64,000 nt of DNA from Piscicola geometra. Lineage: Eukaryota; Annelida; Clitellata; Hirudinida; Piscicolidae. Each line of letters opens with the position of its first letter. Positions within the stretch are counted from its first letter, which is position 1. Both the position numbers and the translations under genes were made by a program. This document shows, piece by piece, positions 1 through 12,500 of the stretch. A model generated the notes under the pieces. It did not search any database. It saw nothing but the letters and a program-made list of their open reading frames with translations, and had not been told where the DNA came from. The stretch covers positions 6,471,503 to 6,535,502 of the forward strand of contig OX030965.1 in NCBI GenBank assembly GCA_943735955.1, given 5' to 3'.

Positions 1-588
1 TTAACCCCAACTTAGAATAAATGTCGGTATTGTCTTCAAAAAATCATAGGGGTCCTTCAATTTGAATTCATATAGTATTCTTATGAATCTTTTGTAGAAA
101 AAATTATTTTAGAATAAATAAATTTTATTCAATAAATAAATAGTTTACTTTTTATATAAAACAATACACTGTGTTTTTTTTACCATCCAAATCTGTTAAT
201 TTTTATCTTTTTTGAATCCACTAAAACTCTAATTACAATTTCAATATTTATGTTTAATACATAATTTTTACAATTTAAAACGATTTATAAATACAAAAAA
301 ATAAAATACTTTCCAATAGTATTGATTTTGTTTAAAGGTGAAAAGGAAGATCCATTTTTATTTGATAATTGTAAAATGTCAAATAATAATAAAATAAATT
401 TTTAAAAATACACTTTTATAGTTTTAATAGATTCTTTTTATATAAATAAATATTATTAATAATATATAATAAAAATAATAAAACTTACTTGAAATTAAAT
501 AACATAATTTCATCAAGGAAATTATTTTTTTAAGTATATGAATTTGCCAGTTTAAGTTAATATGAATAGCCCTTATTACATTTTACAG
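1..588. other. intronic or upstream sequence of the Hox4 gene
   Basis: Very AT-rich sequence ending in a polypyrimidine-poor but usable acceptor (TTTTACAG at 581-588). I see no exon here and no codons for a YPWM-type hexapeptide, so the N-terminal exon of the Hox4 gene most likely lies left of the window. Confidence 0.5.
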
Positions 589-1163
<575 letters not shown>

Positions 1164-1171
1164 TGTGATTT

Positions 1172-1177
1172 AATAAA
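1172..1177 (+). terminator. polyadenylation signal AATAAA of Hox4
   Basis: A canonical AATAAA begins 9 nt after the Hox4 stop codon. Another AATAAA lies near 1385, so alternative 3' ends are possible. Confidence 0.5.
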
Positions 1178-4100
1178 GTATTTTTTTATATTCAATCATC
1201 ATTCTATTTTTTCAAACCAAGTCATTCATTTTAAAATTTAAATTTTGAGTATTTACCAGCCTGTTACAGAGTTTCACTTTTTACGAAAACAAATTATATT
1301 TAAAATGTGCACTTCCATATGAAAAATCTATCTTTTTTCTTACTTTAATTATTTTTCAAAAGCACCCTTGTTTTTTCTGATAATCAATAAAAAAAAATTT
1401 ATAATATATAATTGAAGCTTGTTTTATTTGTTCAAAGTATTTTTAAATTTTCAAATGAAATATTTGTAATAGAATAATTTATCTTTCTAAAAAAATAATA
1501 GTGTTGTGCCTTCAACAAATTTCATGAGATAAAATTCTATTTATTGCCTGTAAATCGAATTCAAATATATTTATTTATTTGTATATTTTACTATGATATA
1601 ATTTATTTTTCTCTTTAAAATAGTAATATGAATTTTCACATATATTTTCCATTCTACAAGATTAAAAGCACTTTTTCCAGTCATGCAATTTCATTCCGAT
1701 TTTCCCTATTTTTTCAATTTGGAATTTGTGTTTGTGAATTAAATATTCAAAACTTTGTTCAATCTTGAAAAAATAATTCTCAACTTATAATAATTAAGAG
1801 TTAACTATAAGAAAATAATTAGAATTGAAACAAAAAAACTAATTTACTTATTTTACTAGTATTTTTAGAAATATTTACAACTAAGCTTTTCTAAGTCATT
1901 AGATTAACGACTCTAAAAATGATCGTAAATCCATTAATTGATGCTTGTCAACTTTATGATCGATTGTAAATTAATTAACCAAAATAAAGATCACGCGTAA
2001 TGCCTGATATAACCAACTGCTTTATAGCTTCTCAGTTGTTTTGATAATTGATGTTGTTTTTGCGCCTAACGAGAAAGTGATTTTTAAAGTTTTCATAGAA
2101 TTATATTTCAATAAAGAAAGATGATAAGAGTTGAGTTTTTTGTACTTTAATGCTTTATTGCTTCTGCTTCAAAAGAAAAGAGACACAAATATATTTGGAA
2201 TAAAAGTGGTTTGGACATTTTATCCACAAGGTAGAAATATTCAAAGTTTTACTACAAATATCTAAAAATAATGGTGTTTTTTTCTGTTTTACGTTTTGAC
2301 TTACTTTTAAAAATACATTATTAAATGCCTAAAACTTACAACTATCAATGTCTTCTAATAAAATCTAGTACATCCACTAGGAACACAAAGAATATAGGTT
2401 ATTAAAAGTGCACAAAACACAGGCAAGAACACACAATAAAATATAGAAGACTAGCCAACGGCCTTATTAGCTAAAATACATGGCACAAAAACACAATCGC
2501 TAGCGGATCGTGCGACGCCTGGCAATATATAAAGAACGGGAAAATTGCTATTTCCAAAGATAGCACCTGATTTACGACACGGGCATCCTGCGCAGATAAA
2601 ACAGCGACTTAGGGTGTGGTAGAAGTGGAGTTTTGTATGAAAAATAGCGAAATGATGCTTGGTCGAAGCTTGCAGGCTGAAATCTTCCATAAATAAAAGC
2701 ATCATCTGAAAATAGGCAATTCCTTTTTTAATATAGTAAATTATTTTACAATTAATTTCAAAATCTTTTCAAATAATATGCTTCAAAATCACAATAGAAA
2801 CATCAATATAAAATCCAGTCTATACTAGAAAGCGAAGCAGTGAAAAACTAATAATTATACATCATCATAATAGAACGATGTATCTGGAAAAAAAATCTAA
2901 GGGCAATATTTTAAAGCTTTTTTCTCGACGACCATTTCTTTACAGACTCTTTGAAAGGCATCCATCCGTGCTTCTGCATAAAAAAGGAACAATTTACGGT
3001 AGACTACAGTCTGTAGTTAATGCCATAAATCTGTCATAAACAAACAATAACGTTTTATAGACTTGAAACTTTTTTCCGTTAGAAATGGTTAAAAATTTAT
3101 TTTATTTTAATCTATAATTCATGAAAAACAATACCGTTATATTATTTTTTTTATTATTTTGGTTTTTGTATATTTATTATCTTTTTTTTAAATTCATAAT
3201 TAACTAATTATCAATAATATAGATCATTTATTTATGAAGTGTGAGTAAAAAAAACAATGAGTTAATGCAAAATGAGAAAAATTTATAATATCTGAACATA
3301 TCGATACTTAATGGTATCGGTAGTTTTTTCTTTGTTTTTCAAATTGAAACACTTTAATCGTTTATTTAAAAAATTCTAGATATTTGTTATAAATTCAGAT
3401 GAACTGTTTAAAAAACTATTCAGCAAGCTCAAAAAAACCAAAAAGACGACATATAAACATAATATCTATTTTAGCATAAAGAAGTAATGGCTGGAACAAA
3501 TTTGGATCAGTCTGGAGCTAATCTAACGAAATGATTCGCACGCATGACTGGCCTCTCCGCTGGTCTGTGGATTTGAAGAGCCTGCAAAAGTAATGCAGCA
3601 ATGTCTTGGAATTAATGGATCAATTAACAGATTTTTATAGGATTTTACGGCTAAATTTTTACCTTAGTTGATGAAATGACACTTTATATTTAATATTTAA
3701 GATTCTGTACCTTTGTCATTTTTTCGAATAACAAGACTGAATCTGTGGTGGAATCTGTATAGGAAGGATTAAAAAAAATTAGAATAAATAATTATTTATT
3801 TGAAAGAAATATTTGTATCAATTTTATTAGGTTTAACTCAGAAATAATAAAAAAAGCCCAGTGAAAGTCACGACCAATAAAAAATAATCTGTTTTTATGA
3901 AGCCTAAATAAATTAAAATTATTTTAAATCTAGTAAATATAAATTGAATCAATACGTTTACTCACATGTTAACGGGTACAGATGCTGTTTGAAAATTAAA
4001 TATCCTTAATTTAGCATATTCTGTGCACCAAAACCTCTCATCATCAATTGAACTAACGATGAGTTTAAACATTAAATTTCAACATTATAATGGATTTGTC

Positions 4101-5027
4101 CATTATTTTACTTAAGATATATTAATAAATAAGAACTTTACAAGATCTTTAACTATACCTATTCTTTCTGTTTGAGTAAATAGTCAATTGAAAAAATTTT
4201 GCGTTGGATTGCATAAAATTGTTGACTAATTTAAATCATTAAGAAAAACGTTAAATCCTTTTGTCTAAAAATTAAGTCGATATAAACATAAATTTGATGT
4301 GGCTGATTATTATTTTTACCAAATTATTTATAAAACCATTCAATACTTCCAATAATTTTATTCATATTATTTATAATATGTTAATTATACGTGCAGCGAT
4401 CACTTTTCTGGCGTTTACAATTTTGCGAGAGTGCTGCCGAATAAAATCAATTTTAATTATTCAACCACGCTTGTTTATATTTGCATAACAAACTTCAAAA
4501 ATGCATTCTTTTTAAATTCATTTTTTAAATATACAAGATTGGAATATGGAGTAAATGTATTATATTCCGCAACCTAAAGCAAAGTATTCAAACTTCAATT
4601 ACTTTAACTAGGTACGTTCAAACAAAAAATTATAAATTAACAACATAATTTGAATCTAAGTGTAAATTATTTTATTTGCACAATTAAACAGCACTCACGT
4701 TTCTGAGAGCTGTTTTATGATCCTTTAACTGTCTCCAGAATAGCAGGTTTCCATGATTTTACAATCAATTTTATTGCTTAATATTCACAAAATATCGATT
4801 GTTTCGTTGAGTGTGTATTTGCCGTTTTTATTTGCATTTCACTGCGTCTATTACATCCCTATAAAATAACTGTGTATAAAATCACGAAAGCTATAAAATT
4901 AATTGAATTGCCTCCCTCAAACAGTCAAATATCAGTAGCACATTGAATTTATTAATTTTTAATATGCTTAAAACAACCAAAAGTGAATTTTAGTGTCCAA
5001 ATCAAATTTATTTTGTTGTTTTCAACT
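1178..5027. other. Hox4-miRNA intergenic DNA, no gene recognised
   Basis: AT-rich non-coding DNA. Slightly GC-richer islands stand out at about 2450-2690 and 3480-3610. The first has an 84-codon open frame on the minus strand (2451-2705) that resembles nothing I know and has no splice or composition support. These islands are candidates for regulatory elements only. Confidence 0.4.
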
Positions 5028-5106
5028 CTTTGCGATTCCTGTAGGTCTGAGCTTCTGTATTATCTGACGTAACAACACAAGCCCACCTCTACAGGGTTCT
5101 GTAAAG
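5028..5106 (+). ncRNA. mir-993-like: miR-10/miR-993-family pre-miRNA hairpin
   Basis: A roughly 79-nt hairpin. The 5' arm (about 5034-5058) contains CCUGUAGGUCUGAGCUU and the 3' arm (about 5075-5100) contains AAGCCCACCUCUACAGG. Pairs run 38-44 with 89-95 (seven Watson-Crick pairs), 45 with 88 as G-U, a 2-nt mismatch at 46-47/86-87, then 48-49, 51-54 and 56-58 with their partners. The lower stem (CUUUGC with GUAAAG) continues outward and the loop is about 14 nt. Both arms match remembered protostome miR-993 (miR-10 family): the 5' arm at the CCUGUAG core and GGGCUUUU-like 3' half, the 3' arm at AAGC and CUCUACAGG. The family is known to be embedded in Hox clusters, here between Hox4 and Hox1. 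The mature ends and the dominant arm cannot be told from sequence. The canonical miR-10 seed ACCCUGU is altered on the 5' arm. Confidence 0.8.
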
Positions 5107-5135
5107 AATCCTTCTGAAACCTACACCCATGTCCA

Positions 5136-5143
5136 TACACACA

Positions 5144-5214
<71 letters not shown>

Positions 5215-5223
5215 CACACACAC
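5136..5223. repeat. (CA)n microsatellite
   Basis: About 85 nt of almost pure CA dinucleotide, starting some 30 nt beyond the miRNA hairpin. Confidence 0.95.
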
Positions 5224-6099
5224 TTATTTGAATAAATAAAAAATTATTATTCTGGATAATTTCATATTTGAAATAATATATTTTTGTCTCAATTATAAAT
5301 TTAAATTATTAATCTTATTTAAATTAACTCCTATTATTGTTCAATTCATAAAAATTCATAGCTCTGAATGGTCATTGTAAAGGATTTTTTCCAAAGTTAA
5401 TTTTTGGATCTCTTTGCATCAAGAACTTATAATTAACGAATTTATAGATTTTTATACGAATAATTGTACTATTCCCATTATTTCATGAATGAGCTTTCAC
5501 ACTATTACTTATTAACACTGTTATAAATATTTATTATCACAAGTATCATCTGAAAATAATAAAACTAAAATAATTAACGATTTTTATGAATCATATAATT
5601 TATGGGGGAAAAATAGTATATTCATATAACCATCAACATCACAATCATCACTTTGGTAACATGATCATTATGAAGCTATCATAATCATCACCATCTTTCA
5701 CTCTAATATATTCATATTTTCGTTATTATATTATAATTTTTCAGGATACAAGTAATACGCATCATCATCATCGTCACCATCGTCCTCTTCATCACTAACA
5801 AATAGTTTAACTATCAGTTTTATGTTTTAAAACCAATAACAAAAAAGTTATTAAAAAATGTTGCTTAGAAAAATAGTTTTTAAAAAATATCTTTCTAATA
5901 AAAGTTAAAAGAAGGAAAAAAAATCACTTTTATGTCCAAAACTAAAAGCATATCTAATTTAGAGAAAATATATAGTTTATGAAATAGAGCAGAGGCTTTC
6001 CTAGATTTTCCCTCTCTTGCTATTGTTTCAACAGACAGCAATAACAGAATGTCCTTTGTTGTGATAGCTGCAACCATCCAATACCAATATTAGCTCTTC
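5224..6099. other. AT-rich intergenic DNA
   Basis: Nothing gene-like seen. There are scattered CATCAT-type short simple runs around 5630-5795. Confidence 0.5.
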
Positions 6100-6140
6100 A
6101 CTACCACTACTACTACTATCACTACTACTACTACTACTAT

Positions 6141-6217
<77 letters not shown>

Positions 6218-6247
6218 TTACTACTACTACCACTACCGCTACTATTA
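6100..6247. repeat. (ACT)n trinucleotide repeat
   Basis: About 150 nt of ACT/TAC triplets with a few interruptions (ATT, ACC, GCT). The apparent poly-Val frame on the minus strand is only this repeat. Confidence 0.9.
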
Positions 6248-6440
6248 CTAATTCTACAAAAGCTTGTTCAACCACTAATATAACTAAATAGTAGTAATCA
6301 TTGTTACTATAATTGGCCACAATGTACTATCAAATTCTAGTTATATTTCAAATGTCGAAGTCACAGCTATAGACCTCAAACAAACCATAGTATCCAGTAC
6401 AACTGGAAGAATGTGATGTGGAAACAGACAACAGGCATAA

Positions 6441-6504
6441 ATACACACACACACATAAACACACACACATACACACACACACAAACAAACACACACACCC
6501 ACAG
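6441..6504. repeat. CA-rich simple sequence
   Basis: Imperfect CACA/AAACA repeat, with a similar CA-rich patch at about 7470-7540. Confidence 0.7.
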
Positions 6505-9240
6505 ACAGATATAGTTCAATTTCAGAAAGATCAAATGTTATTGAATCCAGAAAGAGATATGCATAGAGTGAGTTTAGTGTAGACTACACACACAAACATA
6601 TCAAGCTATTAAGACGTACTAGAAAATAATACTATTATACTAATATAACTACAACTGATAATATCATGGCTTATTCTAATGAGTGATTTACTACTCCAAT
6701 TAAAGAAAAATTATTCCATGGTTCTTTGATATAAATGTTTTTTCAATGGCCTCGTTAAACGGTTTAAATTAGAAGAATACAAAACAAAAAAGAAGAATGA
6801 AAACGAATAACTTTCTTAAAATCGACCAGAAGGAAAAATTACGTTTTTTCCGTAATATCTGTTAATGATTCTTAAGTTGCTTTTGGCGGCGCCAATTTCT
6901 TTCTAGGCTACCAGGATGTGTGGGAATACATTAAACTAAAATATAATATACTAAAAATTGATTTTGAAAATTACACTGAAATGATATATAACTAACTGAT
7001 TAATAGAATGTTACATTCCAAAAACAAAGGGTAATAAATATAAATTATACTCACTTGGAAAACTGAGTAAAAATGTTAATAACTCAGTGAATTTTCGTTT
7101 AAAAAATTGAAAATTGTTAAATTGATTTAGAAAATCATACAAAAAATCTAACTTTCAGAGTGCATAAGTGTTTGTCAAGAAAGCTCAATATAGTAGTTGG
7201 TGGTCATAGATGCGTTAATTGGGAGAAAATTATGAAAAATAATGACGCAGGAAAAAATAAAATGTATTTTGAAACTACACAGATTTAAAATAAAAAGCTT
7301 CACACATTTTTTGCAATGGCATGCAGTATCGAAGATGTAGTGGCGTATCAAAATTTGATTTGAAAAAAAAAAGTAATTTCAAAATATTAAATAAAAAACA
7401 ATAAAAAAAATTTAGAAAACTGGCTAATACTATAAAAAAACACAATAGCAACTAATAAAATTTTTGTCATAACACACACACATGCTCAAAAAACACACAA
7501 GACTCACATATACACTCACACAAAACACACGAGCACGCACAACAGTATACGTCCAGTAGCAAGACAACAACGAAGGCAGCTTGGAGTAGCTTGGCTATTG
7601 TGTTGGGTAGTCGTAGTGTGTTGATGTGTGCTGTTGTATTGGTGGAAGTAGCAGTGTGTTGATGTTTGTAGTTTTTTCACTAGTTGTGTGTTTTGGCTTT
7701 GTTGTTAGTTTAAGTGTGAAGTTGCATTATTATTTCTGGTTGTATGATTTGATGTATTGGTTCATTAATAGTATCTTGTAACTATTAAACTTTCTATTAT
7801 GTTTCATCGTTTTGAAATTAATGATGGTTTTATTGATAGAGAAAAAAACTTGTTTCTAGTAATTGTTTTTTCAACTCTAAAATATCAGTTTTTTCAAATC
7901 ATTAATGCTTTAAAAAAATTTCCATTTTCTTTTTTGAAAATGAAATACATGGCTTCCGTTTAGAGCTTCATAGTTTCTGAGACGTTATTCAAATGTATCA
8001 CTTTAAAATCCTCATTACGTTTTGATTTGATAATACATTTTTATCTCTGATTTTTTTCATAGATTTTTATTTGCATAAAGGTTTTCGAATTTTCACATAA
8101 TACTAAAACCTATATCTATCTATTTGCATGTATATGTTTTTTTCGCCGAAATTTCCCGATTCTAGCCTGAGATGCTCAACCTAGACTATTGATTTTTTAG
8201 AAGCCATGTCTTCATATTCAATAAACTTAAAAAGCAAAAAGCTATAAATGTGTGTTTATTTGTGGGAGTTAACGTGTGTATGTGTGACTAAAACAAATAC
8301 AAACAACAAGGTATGGGTGTGGTTGGTACGCAGAAAAACTTGTCCGTTGATTAAATAAAAATATTCAGAAATATTTTGAAAAGATGTTATTAAAGCTTTT
8401 GAGTTGGCGTTGAAATTTAAGCAAAACGACGCTCTTATAACACTTAACTACAATGACGAATAGTTGAAGTTGCAACTACGTCTCATCACATTTACATATA
8501 AAATTTGCATTTCTTTAAAGTAATAAATACAATTAGGTTTTTAGTAAAGGGCATTTTAGCGTTTTTTTTATATGATTACGTTTGTCAATAAACTATCTCC
8601 CTATGAAATGGTGCTGACAATGGATTTGTGTCACATTTTATTTGCATTAATATTTCTATAGTGAATATAAAACACGTGGAAAAAGATTTAAGTGAAAATA
8701 ACACTTCCGGAGAGCAGTTGAGGAAGTCAAGAGACAAAGGTTGCATTAATGGCTTCTGGATGGGGCCTCAGAGAATATGATATATGTGACATTACATCTT
8801 AATCGATTTACTGCTCTTTCAAAATGCCATTGAAATCAAAAGTTTAGCGCTATTCACCAAAATGTATACATATTTAAAGTAAACTTGGGATCCTTTAGAA
8901 TGAATAAGATAAGTGATGACTTTTCCATTTATAAATCAAATATGAAAATCTATATTTTAAGCCTCAGCTTCAAAGAGCTTAGGTGTAGGATGTTATTTAG
9001 GCTATTAAATCTCTTTATTATAGATTTATGGGATATCTAAATAAGCAGTAATTTTGATGTGTGTATGTTGTATTTTTAAAGATATATAAAATTTTTGCAA
9101 ACAATTTTTAAAGCTTTTTTCTACAAAGTCTATATTGAGTATTTAAAATACAGTTTCGTTGAATTTAGTAACTACGTAATAAATATGGTTTTCTCTTTCT
9201 GGCTTAGGTATAATAGTATTTCTAAATTCTAGATTAAATG
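6505..9240. other. intergenic DNA between Hox4 and Hox1
   Basis: No exon recognised. It contains a CpG-rich interrupted palindrome TTGGCGGCGCCAA at 6883-6895 and a GT-rich stretch at about 7590-7690. There are no homeobox-like codons. Confidence 0.4.
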
Positions 9241-9560
9241 GTGTGTACGTTGAAATAAGGCAAGCTTGACCATCATTCCTTCTGAAGACGTCCAAGCAGT
9301 TGTTTGAACTTAACATCAAGAAAAACTGTTTGCCCCAACCACCTCAACGGCACGCACAGAGAGCGACGCCAGACTTCTTGGATGATTAGAGTGGTCTTCG
9401 TCGACCCAAAGGACGCACGGAGAAGATTTATTTATGCGCTGCGTATGCTGGTCGTAGATAGGAGAGACGCTGTTATTTACGAGAGGAGCAGAGAAGCCCA
9501 TGGAATTTCATTATAAAGAAAACGAGTTGAAAGAAGATGCTCGTGGATGGTGGTTGGGTG
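9241..9560. other. GC-richer island of unknown nature
   Basis: A stretch with many CpG dinucleotides that stands out from its AT-rich surroundings. It is open for 61-70 codons on both strands (9304-9516 plus, 9316-9501 minus). Neither reading resembles a family I know. It could be an old mobile-element fragment, an unspliced exon of a non-coding RNA or a regulatory island. Confidence 0.3.
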
Positions 9561-12500
9561 ACGATATTTGCGGGTGAGTAGTTGGATAGTCTTTCGTATT
9601 TTTATTGGGAAAGTTCAATTGAAGTGGTTAGATTTATGGAAAATGAATTGAGAATGGATTGTGGATTTGATATGAGTTTTAAAGTTGAAAGCTTGAATTT
9701 TTAAATCGAAAATAATTAAATAAAAAGAAAAACTTTTAAATCAGAATTAGAAAATTAAATTTGAAACAATCGTCATTTTTAAAAAAACAAAAACTAATTT
9801 TCTTGCAAAAGTCTACAAGAATATTTTTCCATTATATAAATATATATAAATATATGCAATCTATGGATTGTTATAAATAAGGGGGGCTTGAGACTCAGCA
9901 GAGCGGGAGAAAATAAATTCTGAAAAACCGGACAGTAGCATCTATATATGGATGAAAAGAAAAAATGGATGGAGAAAAAGAAAACTATCAAAGAATAAAT
10001 AATAACTTGAAAGGCTTTGAAAAAGAATACCGGAAAGTATATAAAAATTGAAAAATAATGAAAAAGAAAGAAAATTGAAAAACATAATGTTTTAAGAATA
10101 AAAACTGGATTAAATCGATTGGAAATAAAGAAAAATCAAAGACAAAAATGGATGAGAAAATTGAAAGATTTGGAAATATAAAAATAAAGTAATTGTTTCT
10201 TAAATCATGCAGAGCTTTCTATGCCATGCAAATGATTTATGAATCTATGAATTTGTATACACGAAATCACAAGATTAAATGAATTAAGTAAGCTATTTTA
10301 AAGACAAAATAAGTCGATGAACTGTATAGTTGATACAGTAAAAACGTATTTGGAGAGATGAAAGAAGGAAAGCTAAAATGCTGTTGTGTTGATGTCTGGA
10401 GTGGATTGATGCTTCTATTTTGAAAGGAGAACATCCGACGGATAAACAATAGATTATGATATAATGCTCGACTGATACAGATGAATGGATGGATGAATTT
10501 GTGGGTGGCTTAATGGTGCATGAATGAGAAGATGGTTGGGAAGTTGAATGGATAAATAGGTAGAAAGTAGACTGGATAACTGTGTATATGAATGAATAAA
10601 TAAATAAGTCGATTGATACGTCTATATGCATAGCTAAACTGGTTTTAAAGTCTTACAAAGATCGCTTTGAAAATATAGCGTTAAAACGTAAACACCTTAA
10701 TATACAATTTAAATACAATAAATTTAAAAAATGAAGTCAATACATAACATTTGGTATTGTGAAACAAATGGGTGGACTGATGGAAGAAAAGATAAAAGAT
10801 TGGCCGACAGATAGAGCTTTCTGATGGATGTGTGTGCAATACAATACAGATACAAAGAAAATATCACGTAAACATCGGAGATAAAAATATTTAAAGTGCC
10901 TAGTGAAACTGCTTTTTAAAGTTTACCGTACCGCTCTTGATTAGTTATTTTATTATATATATATATATTATTGATTTTTCATTCTATATCTAGAATTATT
11001 TAAATTATAGATATATCGGTTATAAGTTCAAATACAGCAGTTTTTAACTTTTTGTCTTACAGAAGAGTTTTTTCTAGATTAGAGGATAAATGCATATATT
11101 CGAAATTACCACTATTGGTTTGAAAAAATGAATTGAATTCCTGAAAGGGTTTTTTGTAAGTGTAATTAGAAAATCGTGTGATATTCCAGGTATAAAAAAA
11201 ATACCACAAATAGATCTATCCACCACCAGCGCTTCACAAGCACATAAATGTAGATGTGCTAATTGTATTTTAATGTTTGAGTATTTCTGTAGTTAGTCTT
11301 AACACAAAAAAAGAATGAGATTAATTGAAGAGATAGGGAACAAAGGATGGGAGGTGTAATGGAGCCTCGCCAGGCAATTAGTATGATTGAAAAAAAGCCG
11401 GAAGAATGAATAAAACATATAAAAATCTTTTTAAAAATAAAGACACAGTGTTATAATAAAAGTAAAATAAAACAAGTCTATTAAAAAAACAAGCAGATGC
11501 AAAGATACGCCGAAATACAGGAACCTCATTAGAGTGGGATTCCACAGCGTGAATTTAGCCGTGAGCGCGTAAACTTAAACAAACACACTGGCCCACAAAA
11601 GAATCCAAACAAAAGTACTAACACCAATATATACACAACATAAACCCTCCCATAGAAGGGGACGCAGTGCTTTCGATAACCAACAAATAAAAACATAGTT
11701 ACAGCCGTAAAACAAATAGACTTCAATTATTCAAACATCACAGTGTAAAAAAATATCTTCAAGTTGTTAAAAGATAATGGTAAATAACAATCACGAAAAT
11801 GTCACAATTCAGTGATTTGAATATTTAACATAGAAACGCAAAAATGTAACACTAAACACACATAAAGCACACTTTATTTGAAAAGCTGGAAAAGGCTTTT
11901 TCAAATTGCTTTATTGCCTCAAAAACGTGCTTAATTAGACAGAAATATTCGTGGGGCGTGCACCACCTAAGTAATAAAAAAATTCCTTCAGAGGATGTTC
12001 CTTTCTATCAAAAGTGCAGATAAATGCTTTTAATTTGAAAAATTGAAGGGCAGTGTGAAATATATATATATTGAATGTTATTCTATTCTAAGGAAATTAA
12101 TTAGATAAATCAATGAAAAAGTTTCACATTATTTTTTAACAACAATTTGAAAATAAATCAAAGATGATTGTGAAAAAAGACAGGAGCTAATGGCCTAACA
12201 ATGCTTGTTAATGCCTTTACAGCGTGTTAATCGTTTTACAGCCTTCTTGAATCTTTTCATATGACAATAAAGCAACATGATGACAGATATAAATACCGAG
12301 GAATAAATAAAATGGCTTAAATAGCCTTGGTCTTTCTACAATTTAAAAAGTAGAAAACTGGACAATTGATTGAGGATTCAAGGATTGAGAAAGGATTTAA
12401 TTGAAAACAAGAAACGTATTTTGCTCAAAGATTCTAACACGGTTTGGGATATTTCAATTTACAAGACGCCCCAAAGGTGATTCCCGGATTACATCAAGAC

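Noticed and set aside
4391..4440. Possible hairpin GCAGC...GCTGC
   Set aside because: Only five base pairs align well; the rest is mismatched, unlike the hairpin at 5028.
10822..10830. TGATGGATG, like a labial/Extradenticle binding site
   Set aside because: It sits in a GATG-rich simple region where such a word is expected by chance.
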